DNA from: Pseudoclavibacter sp. 13-3
GTDB taxonomy: Bacteria; Actinomycetota; Actinomycetes; Actinomycetales; Microbacteriaceae
Direction of reading: 5' to 3'
NCBI RefSeq assembly: GCF_021168475.1
Contig: NZ_JAJOZT010000002.1
Span: 124,001 to 188,000 of the forward strand
DNA length: 64,000 bases
The notes beneath the pieces were generated by a model. It worked only from the letters and a program-made list of their open reading frames with translations, was not told the origin of the DNA and did no database searches. The position numbers and the translations under genes were made by a program. Within the stretch, counting starts at the first letter, position 1, and each line of letters opens with the position of its first letter. This document shows positions 27,698 to 37,692 of the stretch, in pieces.

Positions 27698-28468
27698 TCA
27701 GGCGCTCAGCGAGCTCTGCAGCGCCGCGATCTCGACATCGGTGAGGCCGTTGCGCAGCAGGTATTCGACCGCGCTGCCGTACCGAGTGTCGAGGTGGTCG
27801 ATCGCAGCCTCCAGCGCTGCGGGCGGGGCTTCGGCGATCAGCGTGCGCAGGGAATCCGTCACCACGGCGCCGGCGGCCTCGACCTTCGCGAGTGTGCCCT
27901 GCAGCCAGCGACCCGCCAGATTCGCCGTCGTCTCGGCGTAGTCGGCGACGACGGCATCCTGCGACACGCCCACAGCGAGCAGCAGCAGAGCGATGGTCAC
28001 GCCGGTTCGGTCTTTGCCCGCGGTGCAGTGCACCAGCACCGCGCCGCGATCGGCGGCGATGTCACGCGCGACTGCGGCGAACACGGCCGCATCGTCGTCG
28101 AGCATGCCGCGGTAGAGGTCGGGCAGCGTGGGCAGCCCGGCGAGGCTCGCCTGCAGCGACCCCTCGAGCAGCGGCAGGTTGCGCGTGCGCACGGGGCGCT
28201 GAACGCCGAACGCACTGGGCAGCCCGGTGCGCTCGCGAGCGGTGCGCAGGTCGACCACGGTGTCGATCGGGCTGGCCTCGAGCCACTGCGACGCCTCGGG
28301 GCTGAGCGTGCCCGGCGCCGCGCTGCGATACAGGCGCTGCGAGCGGGTCTGCCCGCCGTGGGCGAGTGGCAGCCCGCCGACGTCGCGCAGGTTCACGAAG
28401 CCCGGCAGGCGGATGTCGCGGGAGCGCATCTGATCGGGTTGCGTGAGTGCAGGGTCAGAGGCAGTCAT
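27698..28468 (-). CDS. Tyrosine phosphatase, PtpB-like (Tyr_phosphatase3)
   Basis: 256 residues. The P-loop HCTAGKDRTG gives the CX5R catalytic motif near residue 147, and the N-terminal LPGFVNLRDVGGLPLAHGG is typical of the bacterial PtpB-like family. These cytoplasmic or secreted enzymes dephosphorylate phosphotyrosine and sometimes phosphoinositides; no signal peptide is seen here. It lies 9 bp after the stop of the LuxR-type regulator gene, so the two are probably one operon. Substrate unknown. Confidence 0.88.
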   Translation of the reverse strand: MTASDPALTQPDQMRSRDIRLPGFVNLRDVGGLPLAHGGQTRSQRLYRSAAPGTLSPEASQWLEASPIDTVVDLRTARERTGLPSAFGVQRPVRTRNLPLLEGSLQASLAGLPTLPDLYRGMLDDDAAVFAAVARDIAADRGAVLVHCTAGKDRTGVTIALLLLAVGVSQDAVVADYAETTANLAGRWLQGTLAKVEAAGAVVTDSLRTLIAEAPPAALEAAIDHLDTRYGSAVEYLLRNGLTDVEIAALQSSLSA

Positions 28469-28477
28469 ATGCTCAGG

Positions 28478-31063
28478 CTATCGTGCGGGCACATCGATCA
28501 GTCGCAGGCGTGAGGCCGCTGCGACCGCCTCGTCTCGGCCGTGCACGCCGAGCTTGCGGTACAGGCTGCGCACCTGCGACTTGACGGTGTTCACAGATAC
28601 GGAAAGCCTCTCTGCGATCTGAACAGGGCCCTTCGCCTCGGCGAGCTCGGTCAGCACGATGCGTTCGCGTTCGGTCAGCTCTGGGCAGGAGTCATCGTCT
28701 GCCGCCGGGCCTTCAAGCTGCAGAAGCACAGGCAGACCTTCGGCTCTCGCTCTCAGCTTTGACATCAGGGGATCATCAGAGGTCGTGCAGAAGGCCAACA
28801 GGCGGTTCCGCGACTGGCTGTCGAGCCTGACCAGTGGAAGCGTCAGATCGGTGCGATCGAGCAGAAAGGCCGCCTTGTGCAGCTGCTGCTTGCCAGAGTG
28901 CGTGCCCTGCTTGCTCAGGCGTGCCGCTGCAGTGAGCAGCGCGAGTTCGATGCGGTGCCGCGAATCGGCTGCACGCGGCTCTGCAGTCTCGTTCAGAATG
29001 GTGTTGGCCCGGTCGAGATCTCGCCGGCAGAGAGCGGCACGGGCGAGAAAGAGATTGCGAGAGAGCCTCGGCAGATCGGCAGCGACCTGCTGCATGATGC
29101 GCGTTGCGGCGCGAGGCCGCCCATCGGCGAGTGTGAGCTCTGCCTCAGCGAGACGAAACTGGGCGAATGAGTATCGGTTCATCGGGCGGGTGCCCTGAAT
29201 TCGCAGCCTGAGCTCTTCGAGCTCGAGCAGACCGTCTGCGACGCGATTCTGACAGATCGCGAGCATCGCCCAGGCGTGGGCTCCGAGATGCACGCCGTCG
29301 TATGCCTCGATCACGTCGGAGTAATCGTTCAAGACCGTCTGCGCTTCGGCATACTGGGTGGCCTCGATGAGCTCGTTTGCCGAGTACAAGGCGCTCAGAA
29401 CGATCAACGAATTCTCTCGCTCGTCGCCGATGACGGGTTGCAGACCCCTCGACGAGGGCATGCACGCTGCTGCTCTGCTGCGGTTGCCCAGCGCGAGGTG
29501 CGCGTTGGCGCACACGGCGTGTCCGATGGTCTCGCCGCGTGCTCCGTCTGCATCCAATGGCGGCACATCGTGCTCAATGGTCTTGACGGCCTGATCTGGC
29601 CGGCCGCGAAGCAGCTCGGCCTCGGCCGACCGCTCGAGAAACTCGACCATAATCTTCACCTTGGTCTGCATGAGTTCAGCACGATGCTGAGAGATGATGC
29701 GTTTGATGGCTGCGACCTCGGTCAGCGTGTCGCCGTCGAGAAACCCCAGCCGCAGCGCGATCATGCGAATGAGATTCCAGTACAACGTGTCGGTGATGTC
29801 AGGGGTCTGGGCATCGTCGAGTGCCCGAGCAGCCTTGTTCAGAGCCAGGCTCAGCAGGGCTCCGGCCTGGTGCTGTTTGCCCGGGGCCCAGAAGAGACCG
29901 CTGGCATACAGCGCACAGAGCAGCGGCTGTTCGCTGAGCTGCGCCGAGCTGAGTTGCCCCAGGAGTCGAGTGATCTCGCCGAACTCGCGGTTGATCAGAG
30001 CAGGCGCCATCTCGGTGACCAGCCGCGTCGCTCGTGCGAGTTCACCAGCCGCGAGAAACGCCTCGAAAGCTGCGAGTTCTTGTTGCGCGGCGGCGCAGCG
30101 TTCGCCATACCATGTGAGCGTGCGTCTGAGCTCTTTGCTCGAGACTCCAGGCAGATAGCCGGTGAACACCGAGCTGTACGCCTGGACGAGTGACAGACGG
30201 TCTGACTCTGGGGTTGTCCTGCTCAGCCCGAGCCCTTGCAGGGCAGCGAACGCCGCTGACGTGTCAGGCGCTGACTGCATCGCTGCGGCATTGACCGTTC
30301 CCAAAGCGCACAGAACGATGAGCTCATCTCGCAGAGGTCGTGTCGTCGTCTGCATCAGCGTGCTCTGCACGAGAGCTCGCGCCAAGGGGCGAGGGTCTGC
30401 AGACTGATCGTCAGAAGCCGAGGTATGCCGCCTGGCCTCTTGGAGGGTGAGGTAGGGAAGCTCACTGAACCGCGACCCCGCCAACGGCTGCTGACCGGTC
30501 ACGTTGGCGTAGAGCTGTCGGCTCTCTTTCTCACTGAAGGCGAGCAGATCTGAAGTGATCACGTTGACAGAGCCCCCGAGCAGAGTGGCTACTCGCTCGG
30601 CCAGAGAGCTCGAACGAGTCGTGACGACCGCGCCGAGCCAAGGATGCCTTCGCATCTGCATCGTCAGCCACTCGACTGCTCGTTCGCGAGGAGAGGCGGG
30701 CCAACCGTCGATGACCAGCACCACATCGCGGCGAATCGCGTCAGTGCCATGAACCTTTCGATAGTCGGCATGCGATGCGACCAAAGCGGCTTCGAGGCCG
30801 TCTAGCTCGTCAGGGGCCAATGAAGGCGCGGCGATGTATGTATTCGGCGAGGTAGGGCATGCGGCCAGCATGGTGAGCCATTCATGCAACAGCATGGTTT
30901 TTCCTGCACCCATCGGGCCAGAGATGATGCAGACCTGTTCGCTCTCGAAGACGTGTTGAACGAGAGTGGAGCGAGCCACGTGATGCTCCGGCAGTCGAGC
31001 TGAGTCAGACGGCAGACGCCCGTAGTCACTGGCTGAGGATGTTGTGCTGGCGGATGCAGGCAT
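28478..31063 (-). CDS. Large ATP-binding LuxR-family regulator (LAL/MalT type)
   Basis: 861 residues. The N-terminal P-loop is SGPMGAGKTML, followed by a Walker B-like DVVLVIDGWP. A long alpha-helical TPR-like middle covers about residues 300-770. The C-terminal LuxR helix-turn-helix starts LTERERIVLTELAEAKG and contains ERLSVSVNTVKSQVRSLYRKLG. MalT-type proteins bind ATP and an effector, multimerise, and activate promoters. Possible targets are the downstream phosphatase or the adjacent surface-protein gene at 31295; neither is proven. A strong terminator separates it from the latter. Confidence 0.88.
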   Translation of the reverse strand: MPASASTTSSASDYGRLPSDSARLPEHHVARSTLVQHVFESEQVCIISGPMGAGKTMLLHEWLTMLAACPTSPNTYIAAPSLAPDELDGLEAALVASHADYRKVHGTDAIRRDVVLVIDGWPASPRERAVEWLTMQMRRHPWLGAVVTTRSSSLAERVATLLGGSVNVITSDLLAFSEKESRQLYANVTGQQPLAGSRFSELPYLTLQEARRHTSASDDQSADPRPLARALVQSTLMQTTTRPLRDELIVLCALGTVNAAAMQSAPDTSAAFAALQGLGLSRTTPESDRLSLVQAYSSVFTGYLPGVSSKELRRTLTWYGERCAAAQQELAAFEAFLAAGELARATRLVTEMAPALINREFGEITRLLGQLSSAQLSEQPLLCALYASGLFWAPGKQHQAGALLSLALNKAARALDDAQTPDITDTLYWNLIRMIALRLGFLDGDTLTEVAAIKRIISQHRAELMQTKVKIMVEFLERSAEAELLRGRPDQAVKTIEHDVPPLDADGARGETIGHAVCANAHLALGNRSRAAACMPSSRGLQPVIGDERENSLIVLSALYSANELIEATQYAEAQTVLNDYSDVIEAYDGVHLGAHAWAMLAICQNRVADGLLELEELRLRIQGTRPMNRYSFAQFRLAEAELTLADGRPRAATRIMQQVAADLPRLSRNLFLARAALCRRDLDRANTILNETAEPRAADSRHRIELALLTAAARLSKQGTHSGKQQLHKAAFLLDRTDLTLPLVRLDSQSRNRLLAFCTTSDDPLMSKLRARAEGLPVLLQLEGPAADDDSCPELTERERIVLTELAEAKGPVQIAERLSVSVNTVKSQVRSLYRKLGVHGRDEAVAAASRLRLIDVPAR

Positions 31064-31210
31064 CTGAGTGGGGTTCTTTCTGGACGTTCGGCGGGTGGAT
31101 CATGCGGTGTGCGTTGACGCCGCGACTTGGCCCGTGCGGCGTGGTCACCCCTTACTGATTATTCCGCATCTTGGCATGCCCGGGGCATTTCGACAGGCCC
31201 TCGAACGAGA

Positions 31211-31250
31211 AAGGGCCGGGACACCACCCAAGGGTGATGGCCCGGCCCTT
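31211..31250 (-). terminator. Rho-independent terminator of the surface-protein gene
   Basis: AAGGGCCGGG (31211-31220) pairs with CCCGGCCCTT (31241-31250), and the interior CACCACCC/GGGTGATG extends the stem. On the minus strand the hairpin is followed by TTTCTCGTT. It lies 45 bp past the surface-protein stop and before the LuxR gene. Confidence 0.85.
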
Positions 31251-31294
31251 CTCAGACGATGGTCGTCAGACCATCATCTGCTGCAGCGCTCGAG

Positions 31295-33880
31295 TCATGA
31301 GTGTTTGCGGCGTGCTGCGATGATGCCGGCCAAACCGGCGGCCACCAGCGCCAGGGCACCTGCTGCCCATGCGCCAATCTCGAGGCCGGTGTGTGCCAGC
31401 TTGGAGTCGTCAGGCGAATTGGGCGCAACAGGCTGCTCGTCACTCGGCGTCGGCGTCACCGGGTCGGTGACGATGTCGACGCTGAGCGTTGAGGTTGCAG
31501 TCAGACCGTTCACATCGGTGACGGTGTATGCCTGCGGCGTGACCTTTCCGGTGTACGTCGGGTCGTCGGGGGTGAAGGTGGAGACCACCCTTCCGTCGAC
31601 GAGCTCGATCTTCCACGTGCCCTCACCGGGAACGTGCTTGGTGGTCTCGCCGTTGTCGAACGTGACCTGCGTCAGCTCGCCGGTGCCGGGGATCGTCTCA
31701 GGATTCAGCGTGGCCGTCTCACCGGGCTTGATGGTCTGGTGATCAGGGTTGGCCTGCGGCGGCACGTTGATGTTGACCTTGAGCGTGCCCTGGTTGGAGG
31801 TCAGCTTGTTGCTGTCGGTGACGGAGTACGGCTGGTCCGTGACTGAGCCGTGGTAGCCCGTCTCGGGCTTGAAGGTCGAGGTGACCTTGCCGTCGACGAC
31901 CTGGATGGTCCATTTGCCTTCGCCGGGGACGACGAGAGTCTTGCCGTCGTCGGTGGCGTTGGGGCTGTCGAACTTCACGTCGGTGATGTCGCCGGTTCCC
32001 TTGGTGGTCTCCGGGGTGAGCGTCGCGGTCTGATCAGGGTTGATCGTCTTCGTGTCGTCACCGGTGGTCGGCGGCACGTTGATGTTGACCTTGAGCGTGC
32101 CCTGGTTGGAGGTCAGCTTGTTGCTGTCGGTGACGGAGTACGGCTGGTCCGTGACTGAGCCGTGGTAGCCCGTCTCGGGCTTGAAGGTCGAGGTGACCTT
32201 GCCGTCGACGACCTGGATGGTCCATTTGCCTTCGCCGGGGACGACGAGAGTCTTGCCGTCGTCGGTGGCGTTGGGGCTGTCGAACTTCACGTCGGTGATG
32301 TCGCCGGTTCCCTTGGTGGTCTCCGGGGTGAGCGTCGCGGTCTGATCAGGGTTGATCGTCTTCGTGTCGTCACCGGTGGTCGGCGGCAGGTTGATGAACA
32401 CGTTGAGGTCTGATTTTGCGGTCAGGCCGTTGGTGTCGGTGATCGTGTAGGGCTCGACGGGGATCTGGCCGGTGACGGTGGCGTCTTTCGGGGTGAAGGT
32501 TGCTTTGGCCTTGCCGTCGACGAGCTCGATGTTCCAGGTGCCCTTGTCGGTTTCCTTGGTGGTCTGACCGTTGTCGAAGACTGCCTTGTTGACCGTGCCG
32601 TTGCCGGGTGTGGTGCCCAGGTCGCCGAGGTCGAGTGCCTGGTCAGTCGGGTTCGATTTAACCGTGCCCGGGCCGGTCTTCGGGCCCTTTGCCACGACGG
32701 TCGCTGTGCAATCAGGAACCTGGTTGCCGGTGACTTTGACAGAGGCTGTTGTGCCTGAAGTGGTCACAGTACCAGCAGGAGCTTCTTTGCCGTCGATCGT
32801 GCAGACCCAGTTAATGTCATAGGCCTCGATCGGAGTGCTACCCGCTGGTTTGTCGACCGTGTAATTCACCGTGGTGTCTGTGCCAGTGATGAACTGCGGT
32901 GACGAGGTGTTCTCACTGCCCCCGTCTTTTCCAGTGGTCTCAGACGTTCCCTGTGGGTCGCCATTCTTGTCGATGGTGATGTTGAACTGGCCGTCTGAGC
33001 CACCATCCTGCTTGACGTCGACGGTTCCGGTCGCTTTGCTGAACACAACTGCGAACGCCACGCCCTGGCGAGAGGTGCTGGCTGTCGCGTTCACGAAGCT
33101 GCTGGAGATCGTCGTCGGGTTCTCCGCCTGCACCATCATGATGCCGCGATATCCGGCGGCGACCTTGACAGTCGACTTGCAGGTGACCGAGTTGGTTCCC
33201 AGCCCTGACTTCTCAGCCGTGCACGGGGGCTCTCCTCCTTCAGGCACAACTTCCTGATAAGCATTCAACGGTTGGTCAGAGGTCCAGGTGAAGCCCTCGC
33301 CGGTGCCTGACGACTCTGCGTCAGCCATGACGATTCCGTAGCCGGAAGTGACATATGCCTGTGATTTGGTGTCGAAGACCTTGATGTCTGACAGGGTGAC
33401 TGTGTCGCGCAGCGAGTCATTGTGCGGGACATCAGGATTTGCGATGTCCTGATACAGCGCAGGAAGACCGGTGGTTCCCGTGTAGTACGGCTGGCCGTTG
33501 AGCGTGTTTCCGAGAACAGCTCCGTCCCAAGCTGGCAGTGCCGTGGCGGTCACACCATTCGCGCCGTCAGCGCCCTTGTCGACAATCGCGGTAAAGGACA
33601 GTACGTAGTCACCGAGTTTGATCGTCATCGGCTTGTTCACAGGCATGTCGTTCGGGTTGACGCTGCCGAAGCCGGCGAAATTGATCCAGCAGAGTCCGTT
33701 TGCGCCGGGGCCACCCTCGCCATATGAACAGCCAGCCGTGGCGTCGCTCTCAGTCGCCGAAGCAGTCGCCGTGAAACCGGCGATACTGCCGCCCACGAGA
33801 AGCGCCGTTGCGGCACCTGTCGCCAGCGCTTTCTTTCCTGTTCGGCGAAGGGCTCCGCCGAGTGATGTGATTTGTCGCAA
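31295..33880 (-). CDS. LAxTG-anchored surface protein with tandem Ig/CshA-like repeats
   Basis: 861 residues. The signal peptide (KKALATGAATALLVGGSIAG) ends near TASA. A unique region of about 400 residues with several Cys follows, then four modules of about 100 residues ending in LPP/VPP, similar to CshA-type or cadherin-like repeats. The C-terminus has LAHTG, a hydrophobic stretch and RRKHS, the sorting signal for class E sortases of actinobacteria. Two central modules are identical. The start is TTG at 33880 with AAAGGGAC upstream. Likely a wall-linked adhesin or fibril protein; no sortase gene lies in the window. Confidence 0.87.
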   Translation of the reverse strand: MRQITSLGGALRRTGKKALATGAATALLVGGSIAGFTATASATESDATAGCSYGEGGPGANGLCWINFAGFGSVNPNDMPVNKPMTIKLGDYVLSFTAIVDKGADGANGVTATALPAWDGAVLGNTLNGQPYYTGTTGLPALYQDIANPDVPHNDSLRDTVTLSDIKVFDTKSQAYVTSGYGIVMADAESSGTGEGFTWTSDQPLNAYQEVVPEGGEPPCTAEKSGLGTNSVTCKSTVKVAAGYRGIMMVQAENPTTISSSFVNATASTSRQGVAFAVVFSKATGTVDVKQDGGSDGQFNITIDKNGDPQGTSETTGKDGGSENTSSPQFITGTDTTVNYTVDKPAGSTPIEAYDINWVCTIDGKEAPAGTVTTSGTTASVKVTGNQVPDCTATVVAKGPKTGPGTVKSNPTDQALDLGDLGTTPGNGTVNKAVFDNGQTTKETDKGTWNIELVDGKAKATFTPKDATVTGQIPVEPYTITDTNGLTAKSDLNVFINLPPTTGDDTKTINPDQTATLTPETTKGTGDITDVKFDSPNATDDGKTLVVPGEGKWTIQVVDGKVTSTFKPETGYHGSVTDQPYSVTDSNKLTSNQGTLKVNINVPPTTGDDTKTINPDQTATLTPETTKGTGDITDVKFDSPNATDDGKTLVVPGEGKWTIQVVDGKVTSTFKPETGYHGSVTDQPYSVTDSNKLTSNQGTLKVNINVPPQANPDHQTIKPGETATLNPETIPGTGELTQVTFDNGETTKHVPGEGTWKIELVDGRVVSTFTPDDPTYTGKVTPQAYTVTDVNGLTATSTLSVDIVTDPVTPTPSDEQPVAPNSPDDSKLAHTGLEIGAWAAGALALVAAGLAGIIAARRKHS
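31759..32382 (-). repeat. Perfect 312-bp tandem duplication within the surface-protein gene
   Basis: Bases 31759-32070 and 32071-32382 appear identical throughout, including synonymous sites, and encode two identical 104-residue modules. The identity ends just after 32382, where the third unit differs. Confidence 0.9.
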
Positions 33881-34307
33881 TATCTTGTCCCTTTCGATGT
33901 CGCGAGTGCGCAGGCCGGAAGGCCCTGTGCGGTGTGATTGCTGCAGCTTCCCTGAAGTGAAAAGTTCACATGCTAATACGCATAAGCGGATGCTGCAGGA
34001 AACTCTGCGCTTTGATGGTAGAGGCCGAGGTCGCGCACGTCAGGTGCCCCACAATGGGTGAGTGGTGGGGTGAATCGCGGGCTTGAGGCCAGTGAATGAG
34101 CGGCGCCAAGTTGTCAGAATTGCGGGGCCCCTCGACGCGGAGCATGCGACTTCACCCCGCAGAATCACCCTGATGCTGCTCTGGAGTGCTGGAACACGGG
34201 CGAAGGCAAGCGTGTGACGGGTTGAATCGACGAGAGAGAAGCCTTCTGCGGCGGCTCGCGCCTTCTACTGTCAGCAGGTGGTGGCGACACCTCGTTAGGC
34301 TGAAACG
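33881..34307. promoter_or_regulatory. Divergent intergenic region between surface protein and sarcosine-oxidase-like gene
   Basis: A 427-bp spacer. An AT-rich patch at 33955-33995 likely holds the leftward promoter; within it GTGAAAAGTTCAC (33957-33969) is a small palindrome with 5-bp arms. Near the right end, TAGGCT lies 8 nt before the ATG at 34308 and suggests a leaderless start. I see no gene. Confidence 0.45.
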
Positions 34308-35498
34308 ATGAGCGCATCAGCGACAGTGACTGCACATTACGACCACATCATCATCGGCGGCGGAGCCATGGGCTCGGCGGCTGCCTGGCAGCTCGCCCGC
34401 GCCGGCAGGTCGGTGCTGCTGATCGAGCGTTTCGCGCAGCTGCACGACCACGGCGCATCTCACGGAGCGAGCCGCAACTTCAACATCGCCTACACCGAGC
34501 CCGACTACCTCGATCTCGTCGCAGAGGCCGGTTATCTGTGGCGGGCCCTCGAAGCAGAGACAGACACGCGTGTGCTCGACCTGGTCGGTCTGGTCAATCA
34601 CGGCGCCGGTGAGCTGGAGCACCACGACGAACTGCTGCATCTGCACGGCTTCTCGGCGACCACGCTGGCCCCTGAAGAGGCGCAGGAACGCTGGCCGGGC
34701 ATCCGCTTCGACACCCGCGTGACCTACACGCCCGACGGCGGCCGGCTCAACCCCGATCGCGCGATTCCCGCGCTGCAGGCAGCTGCAGCCCGACACGACG
34801 CCGAGTTTCGCTACGACACCGCGATGCGCGCGATCGAGATCGCCGCCGACGGTCAGACCGTTCGTGTGAGCACCGACGACGCGACCTATGCCGCACCCAG
34901 CCTGGTCGTCACGGCGGGCGCGTGGGCGCATCCGCTGCTTGACGGGCTTGTCGGTCTGCCGCCGCTGCGCGTCACGCAAGAGCAGCCCGCCCACTTCGCC
35001 CTCACTGCTGCGGGCGCTGCTGCCGGCGCCGCAGCATTCGACGGCGCCGACGAGGCCACCCAAGCCCTCTGGCCCGGTTTCAACCACCTGGCTGCCCCGG
35101 GCGACCGCCGCACCGAGTGGTGGTATTCGAACGTCTACGGCATGCTCACCCCCGGCGAGGGCGTCAAGGCCGGCTGGCACGGCACCGGGCCGGTGGTCGA
35201 CCCCGATCATCGTTCGTATGCTCCCGAGCCTCGCCAGCTGGCGGCGCTGCAGCGTTACGTGCGCGAGTGGCTGCCGGGCGCCGACGCCGACCGGCTGGTG
35301 CCGGTCAGCTGCACATACACGACCACCCCCGACGAAGACTTCGTCATCGACCGGCGCGGCCCGATCGTGGTCGGGGCCGGCTTCAGCGGGCACGGCTTCA
35401 AGTTCACTCCCGCCGTCGGGCGGATGCTGGCCGAGCTCGCGATGGATGCCGACGCCCGACCGATGCCCCGGTTCGCGCTCTCCCGGTTCGGTCTGTAG
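34308..35498 (+). CDS. Monomeric sarcosine oxidase / N-methyltryptophan oxidase-like flavoprotein
   Basis: 396 residues. The FAD motif IIIGGGAMGSAAAWQLARAG and SHGASRNFNIAYTEPDYL are typical of this family. The C-terminal part has SCTYTTTPDEDFVID, which keeps the Cys that carries 8-alpha-S-cysteinyl FAD in monomeric sarcosine oxidase, then GAGFSGHGFKFTP. It should oxidise N-methyl amino acids or related secondary amines, giving H2O2. A leaderless TAGGCT box precedes the ATG. A region of about 15 residues rich in Ala near residue 240 is an insertion relative to usual members. Monocistronic. Confidence 0.88.
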   Translation: MSASATVTAHYDHIIIGGGAMGSAAAWQLARAGRSVLLIERFAQLHDHGASHGASRNFNIAYTEPDYLDLVAEAGYLWRALEAETDTRVLDLVGLVNHGAGELEHHDELLHLHGFSATTLAPEEAQERWPGIRFDTRVTYTPDGGRLNPDRAIPALQAAAARHDAEFRYDTAMRAIEIAADGQTVRVSTDDATYAAPSLVVTAGAWAHPLLDGLVGLPPLRVTQEQPAHFALTAAGAAAGAAAFDGADEATQALWPGFNHLAAPGDRRTEWWYSNVYGMLTPGEGVKAGWHGTGPVVDPDHRSYAPEPRQLAALQRYVREWLPGADADRLVPVSCTYTTTPDEDFVIDRRGPIVVGAGFSGHGFKFTPAVGRMLAELAMDADARPMPRFALSRFGL

Positions 35499-35768
35499 GA
35501 GGGGCTGACGGCGTCGGTCTGCTCGTGACGTCAGCGATGACTGTTCAAGGGCTTCAGCGGTGCATGTTCAGGGGGCTTCGGTGATACATGTTAAAGATAT
35601 GTGACGAATAATCGGGGCTGTAGGTGATGGAACCTCGATATGCGGGCAGCGCTGTACGCTGAGAGCAGTTTCGATCAGATAATACGATGTCGATGTCTGG
35701 CGGCGGTGGCTGTGAATCACGCGGATCTGCGTGACAGACGACGTCTCTGAACAATGAGAAGTGGAGTA

Positions 35769-37184
35769 ATGGTGTCTGCAACAGATGCACACGATGGTGT
35801 TCTCACCTCAGCGCGGCTCGCCGAGTTGAGGCAGCAGTTTCTCGCCGACCCCGAGCGCGTGCGAGCCGAGAATGCGGTCACGAAGTCGAAGATCGACGAC
35901 ATCGCGCTGAACCGGCAGCGTCTGATTGACACGCCTCGCAGCATGTCGAACCGTCTCGACGACTGGGAGGCGGCGAATCAGAAGAACAGCGGGCGGTGCT
36001 GGCTCTTCGCCGCGCTCAACCTGCTGCGCAGCGATGCGCGCAAGAAGCTCGGGGTGAAGAACTTCGAGTTCAGCCAGAACCATGCGATGTACTGGGACAA
36101 GATCGAGCGGGCCAACTACTTTCTCGAAGACGTCATCGCCCTGGCCGACCGCGAGCCCGACGACCGCCTCATGTCGTTTCTGCTGAAGAACCTGCTGAGC
36201 GACGGCGGGCAGTGGAACATGGAGGTCAGCGTCTTTCTGAAACACGGCGTGGTGCCCAAAGAGGTCATGCCCGAGACCGAGTCGTCTGGCAATACGAGCC
36301 GCATGAACTCATCGCTCAGCACCCTGCTGCGCAAGGGCGCCAAAGAGCTGCGCGAACTCGTGCGCTCCGGCGCGAGCCTCGACGATGCCCGTGCGTTCAA
36401 AGACCGCCTGCTGGCCGACACGCACACCATTCTGACCATTCACCTGGGCGTGCCGCCGACCGAGTTCGAATGGCAGTGGAACGACGACAAGAACGAGTTT
36501 CATCGTGCGGGCGTGTTCACACCCCAGCAGTTTCTCGCGGAATACACCGACGTCGACCTGCGCGACTACATCTGCCTCGTCGACGACCCGCGGCCTGAGC
36601 ACCCCAAGGGCTCGACGCTCACCGTCGCCCACCTGGGCAACGTGGTCGGCGGTGACCCGGTGCTCTATCTCAACGCAGACATCGACACGATCAAGAGTGT
36701 CACTGCAGCGACGATCGCCGATGGCGAGCCGGTCTGGTTCGGCTGTGACGTCGACCCCCAGTTCTACCGTGAAGACGGCGTCTGGGCCGCCGACCTGTTC
36801 GATTACTCCGGCGTGTACGGCGTCGATCTGAGCACGACCAAAGAAGACCGCATTCGCTACGGCGACAGTGAGATGACGCACGCGATGCTCTTCACCGGCG
36901 TCGACCTGGCCGAGCACTCCGACTCGGCGGGAACGCTCAGCGCAGACGAGACAGATGCCGCGTCAGCGACGACCCTGGGCACGCCGCGACGGTGGCGGGT
37001 CGAGAACAGCTGGGGCATCGAGAAGTTCGACAAGGGCTTCTGCACCATGCACGACTCCTGGTTCGACGAGTACGTCTTCGAGGTCGTCGTTCGCAAAGAC
37101 CGCCTGCCTGCCGATCTGCAGGCCGCGGTCAGTGCCGAGCCGATCGTGCTCGATGCGTGGGATCCCATGGGCGCGCTGGCCTGA
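35769..37184 (+). CDS. pepC: Aminopeptidase C / bleomycin hydrolase (C1B cysteine peptidase)
   Basis: 471 residues. The papain-type catalytic Cys is in NQKNSGRCWLFAALN (Cys77), the His in EMTHAMLFTG and the Asn in RVENSWGIEKFDKG. The family forms intracellular hexamers that remove N-terminal residues from peptides. The frame begins at 35754, but the ATG at 35769 has GAAGTGGAG at proper spacing and is preferred. There is an insertion of about 20 residues rich in Asp, Ser and Thr before the Asn segment. It is next to, but on the opposite strand from, the peptide-catabolism gene cluster, and could finish breakdown of imported peptides. Confidence 0.92.
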   Translation: MVSATDAHDGVLTSARLAELRQQFLADPERVRAENAVTKSKIDDIALNRQRLIDTPRSMSNRLDDWEAANQKNSGRCWLFAALNLLRSDARKKLGVKNFEFSQNHAMYWDKIERANYFLEDVIALADREPDDRLMSFLLKNLLSDGGQWNMEVSVFLKHGVVPKEVMPETESSGNTSRMNSSLSTLLRKGAKELRELVRSGASLDDARAFKDRLLADTHTILTIHLGVPPTEFEWQWNDDKNEFHRAGVFTPQQFLAEYTDVDLRDYICLVDDPRPEHPKGSTLTVAHLGNVVGGDPVLYLNADIDTIKSVTAATIADGEPVWFGCDVDPQFYREDGVWAADLFDYSGVYGVDLSTTKEDRIRYGDSEMTHAMLFTGVDLAEHSDSAGTLSADETDAASATTLGTPRRWRVENSWGIEKFDKGFCTMHDSWFDEYVFEVVVRKDRLPADLQAAVSAEPIVLDAWDPMGALA

Positions 37185-37692
37185 TCTGACCTGATCTGGC
37201 CTGGTCGCTGGGGGCTGGGGCTGGGGCTGCCGTACCGTCCAGATTCGGCGGTCTGCGCTCCCGGCACTCCCGGTCACCGGCGCTCCCGGCAGCCCCCGCC
37301 CGGCGCTCCCGGCACCGGCACTCCCTGTCACTGCTCGTCACCGGCAGTCTCGGCAGGCTGCGCGTGGCGCTCGGCAAGCCGGGGTGCCCGGGCGCACGAG
37401 CAGCAGGTAAACCGTGGTGTCTGAGCATGCGGGTGAGGTGCCGAGATTGCGCAAACGCGCGGGTGAGGTGCCGAGATTGCGCGAACGCGGGCCTGAACGG
37501 GCGGCTGTTTGCGCGTAATTTCTGCAATCTGGGTGCGAATCGTGTGCAGTGGCGCAATCTGGGTGCGACTTGTGCGCAGCTGGGCAATCTCGGCGCTGGG
37601 CGGGTGCGTGAGGTGCCGGGCAGGCGAGCGGGGCACCAGTAGACAAAAACGTGGCGCCAGCTGGCGAACCGAGTGCCGAGCAGGCGACCCAG
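37185..37692. repeat. Repeat-rich convergent spacer after pepC
   Basis: 508 bp without a supported gene. Bases 37240-37350 hold many CTCCCGGCAC/GCTCCCGG units. A 30-bp unit starting CGGGTGAGGTGCCGAGATTG is repeated at 37430-37459 and 37460-37489 with one difference. Further on GCAATCTGGGTGCGA occurs twice (about 37526 and 37555) followed by GGGCAATCTCGG; these are partly complementary to the first unit (GCCGAGATTGCGC versus GCGCAATCT), so the stretch can fold into a large imperfect hairpin. Confidence 0.6.
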
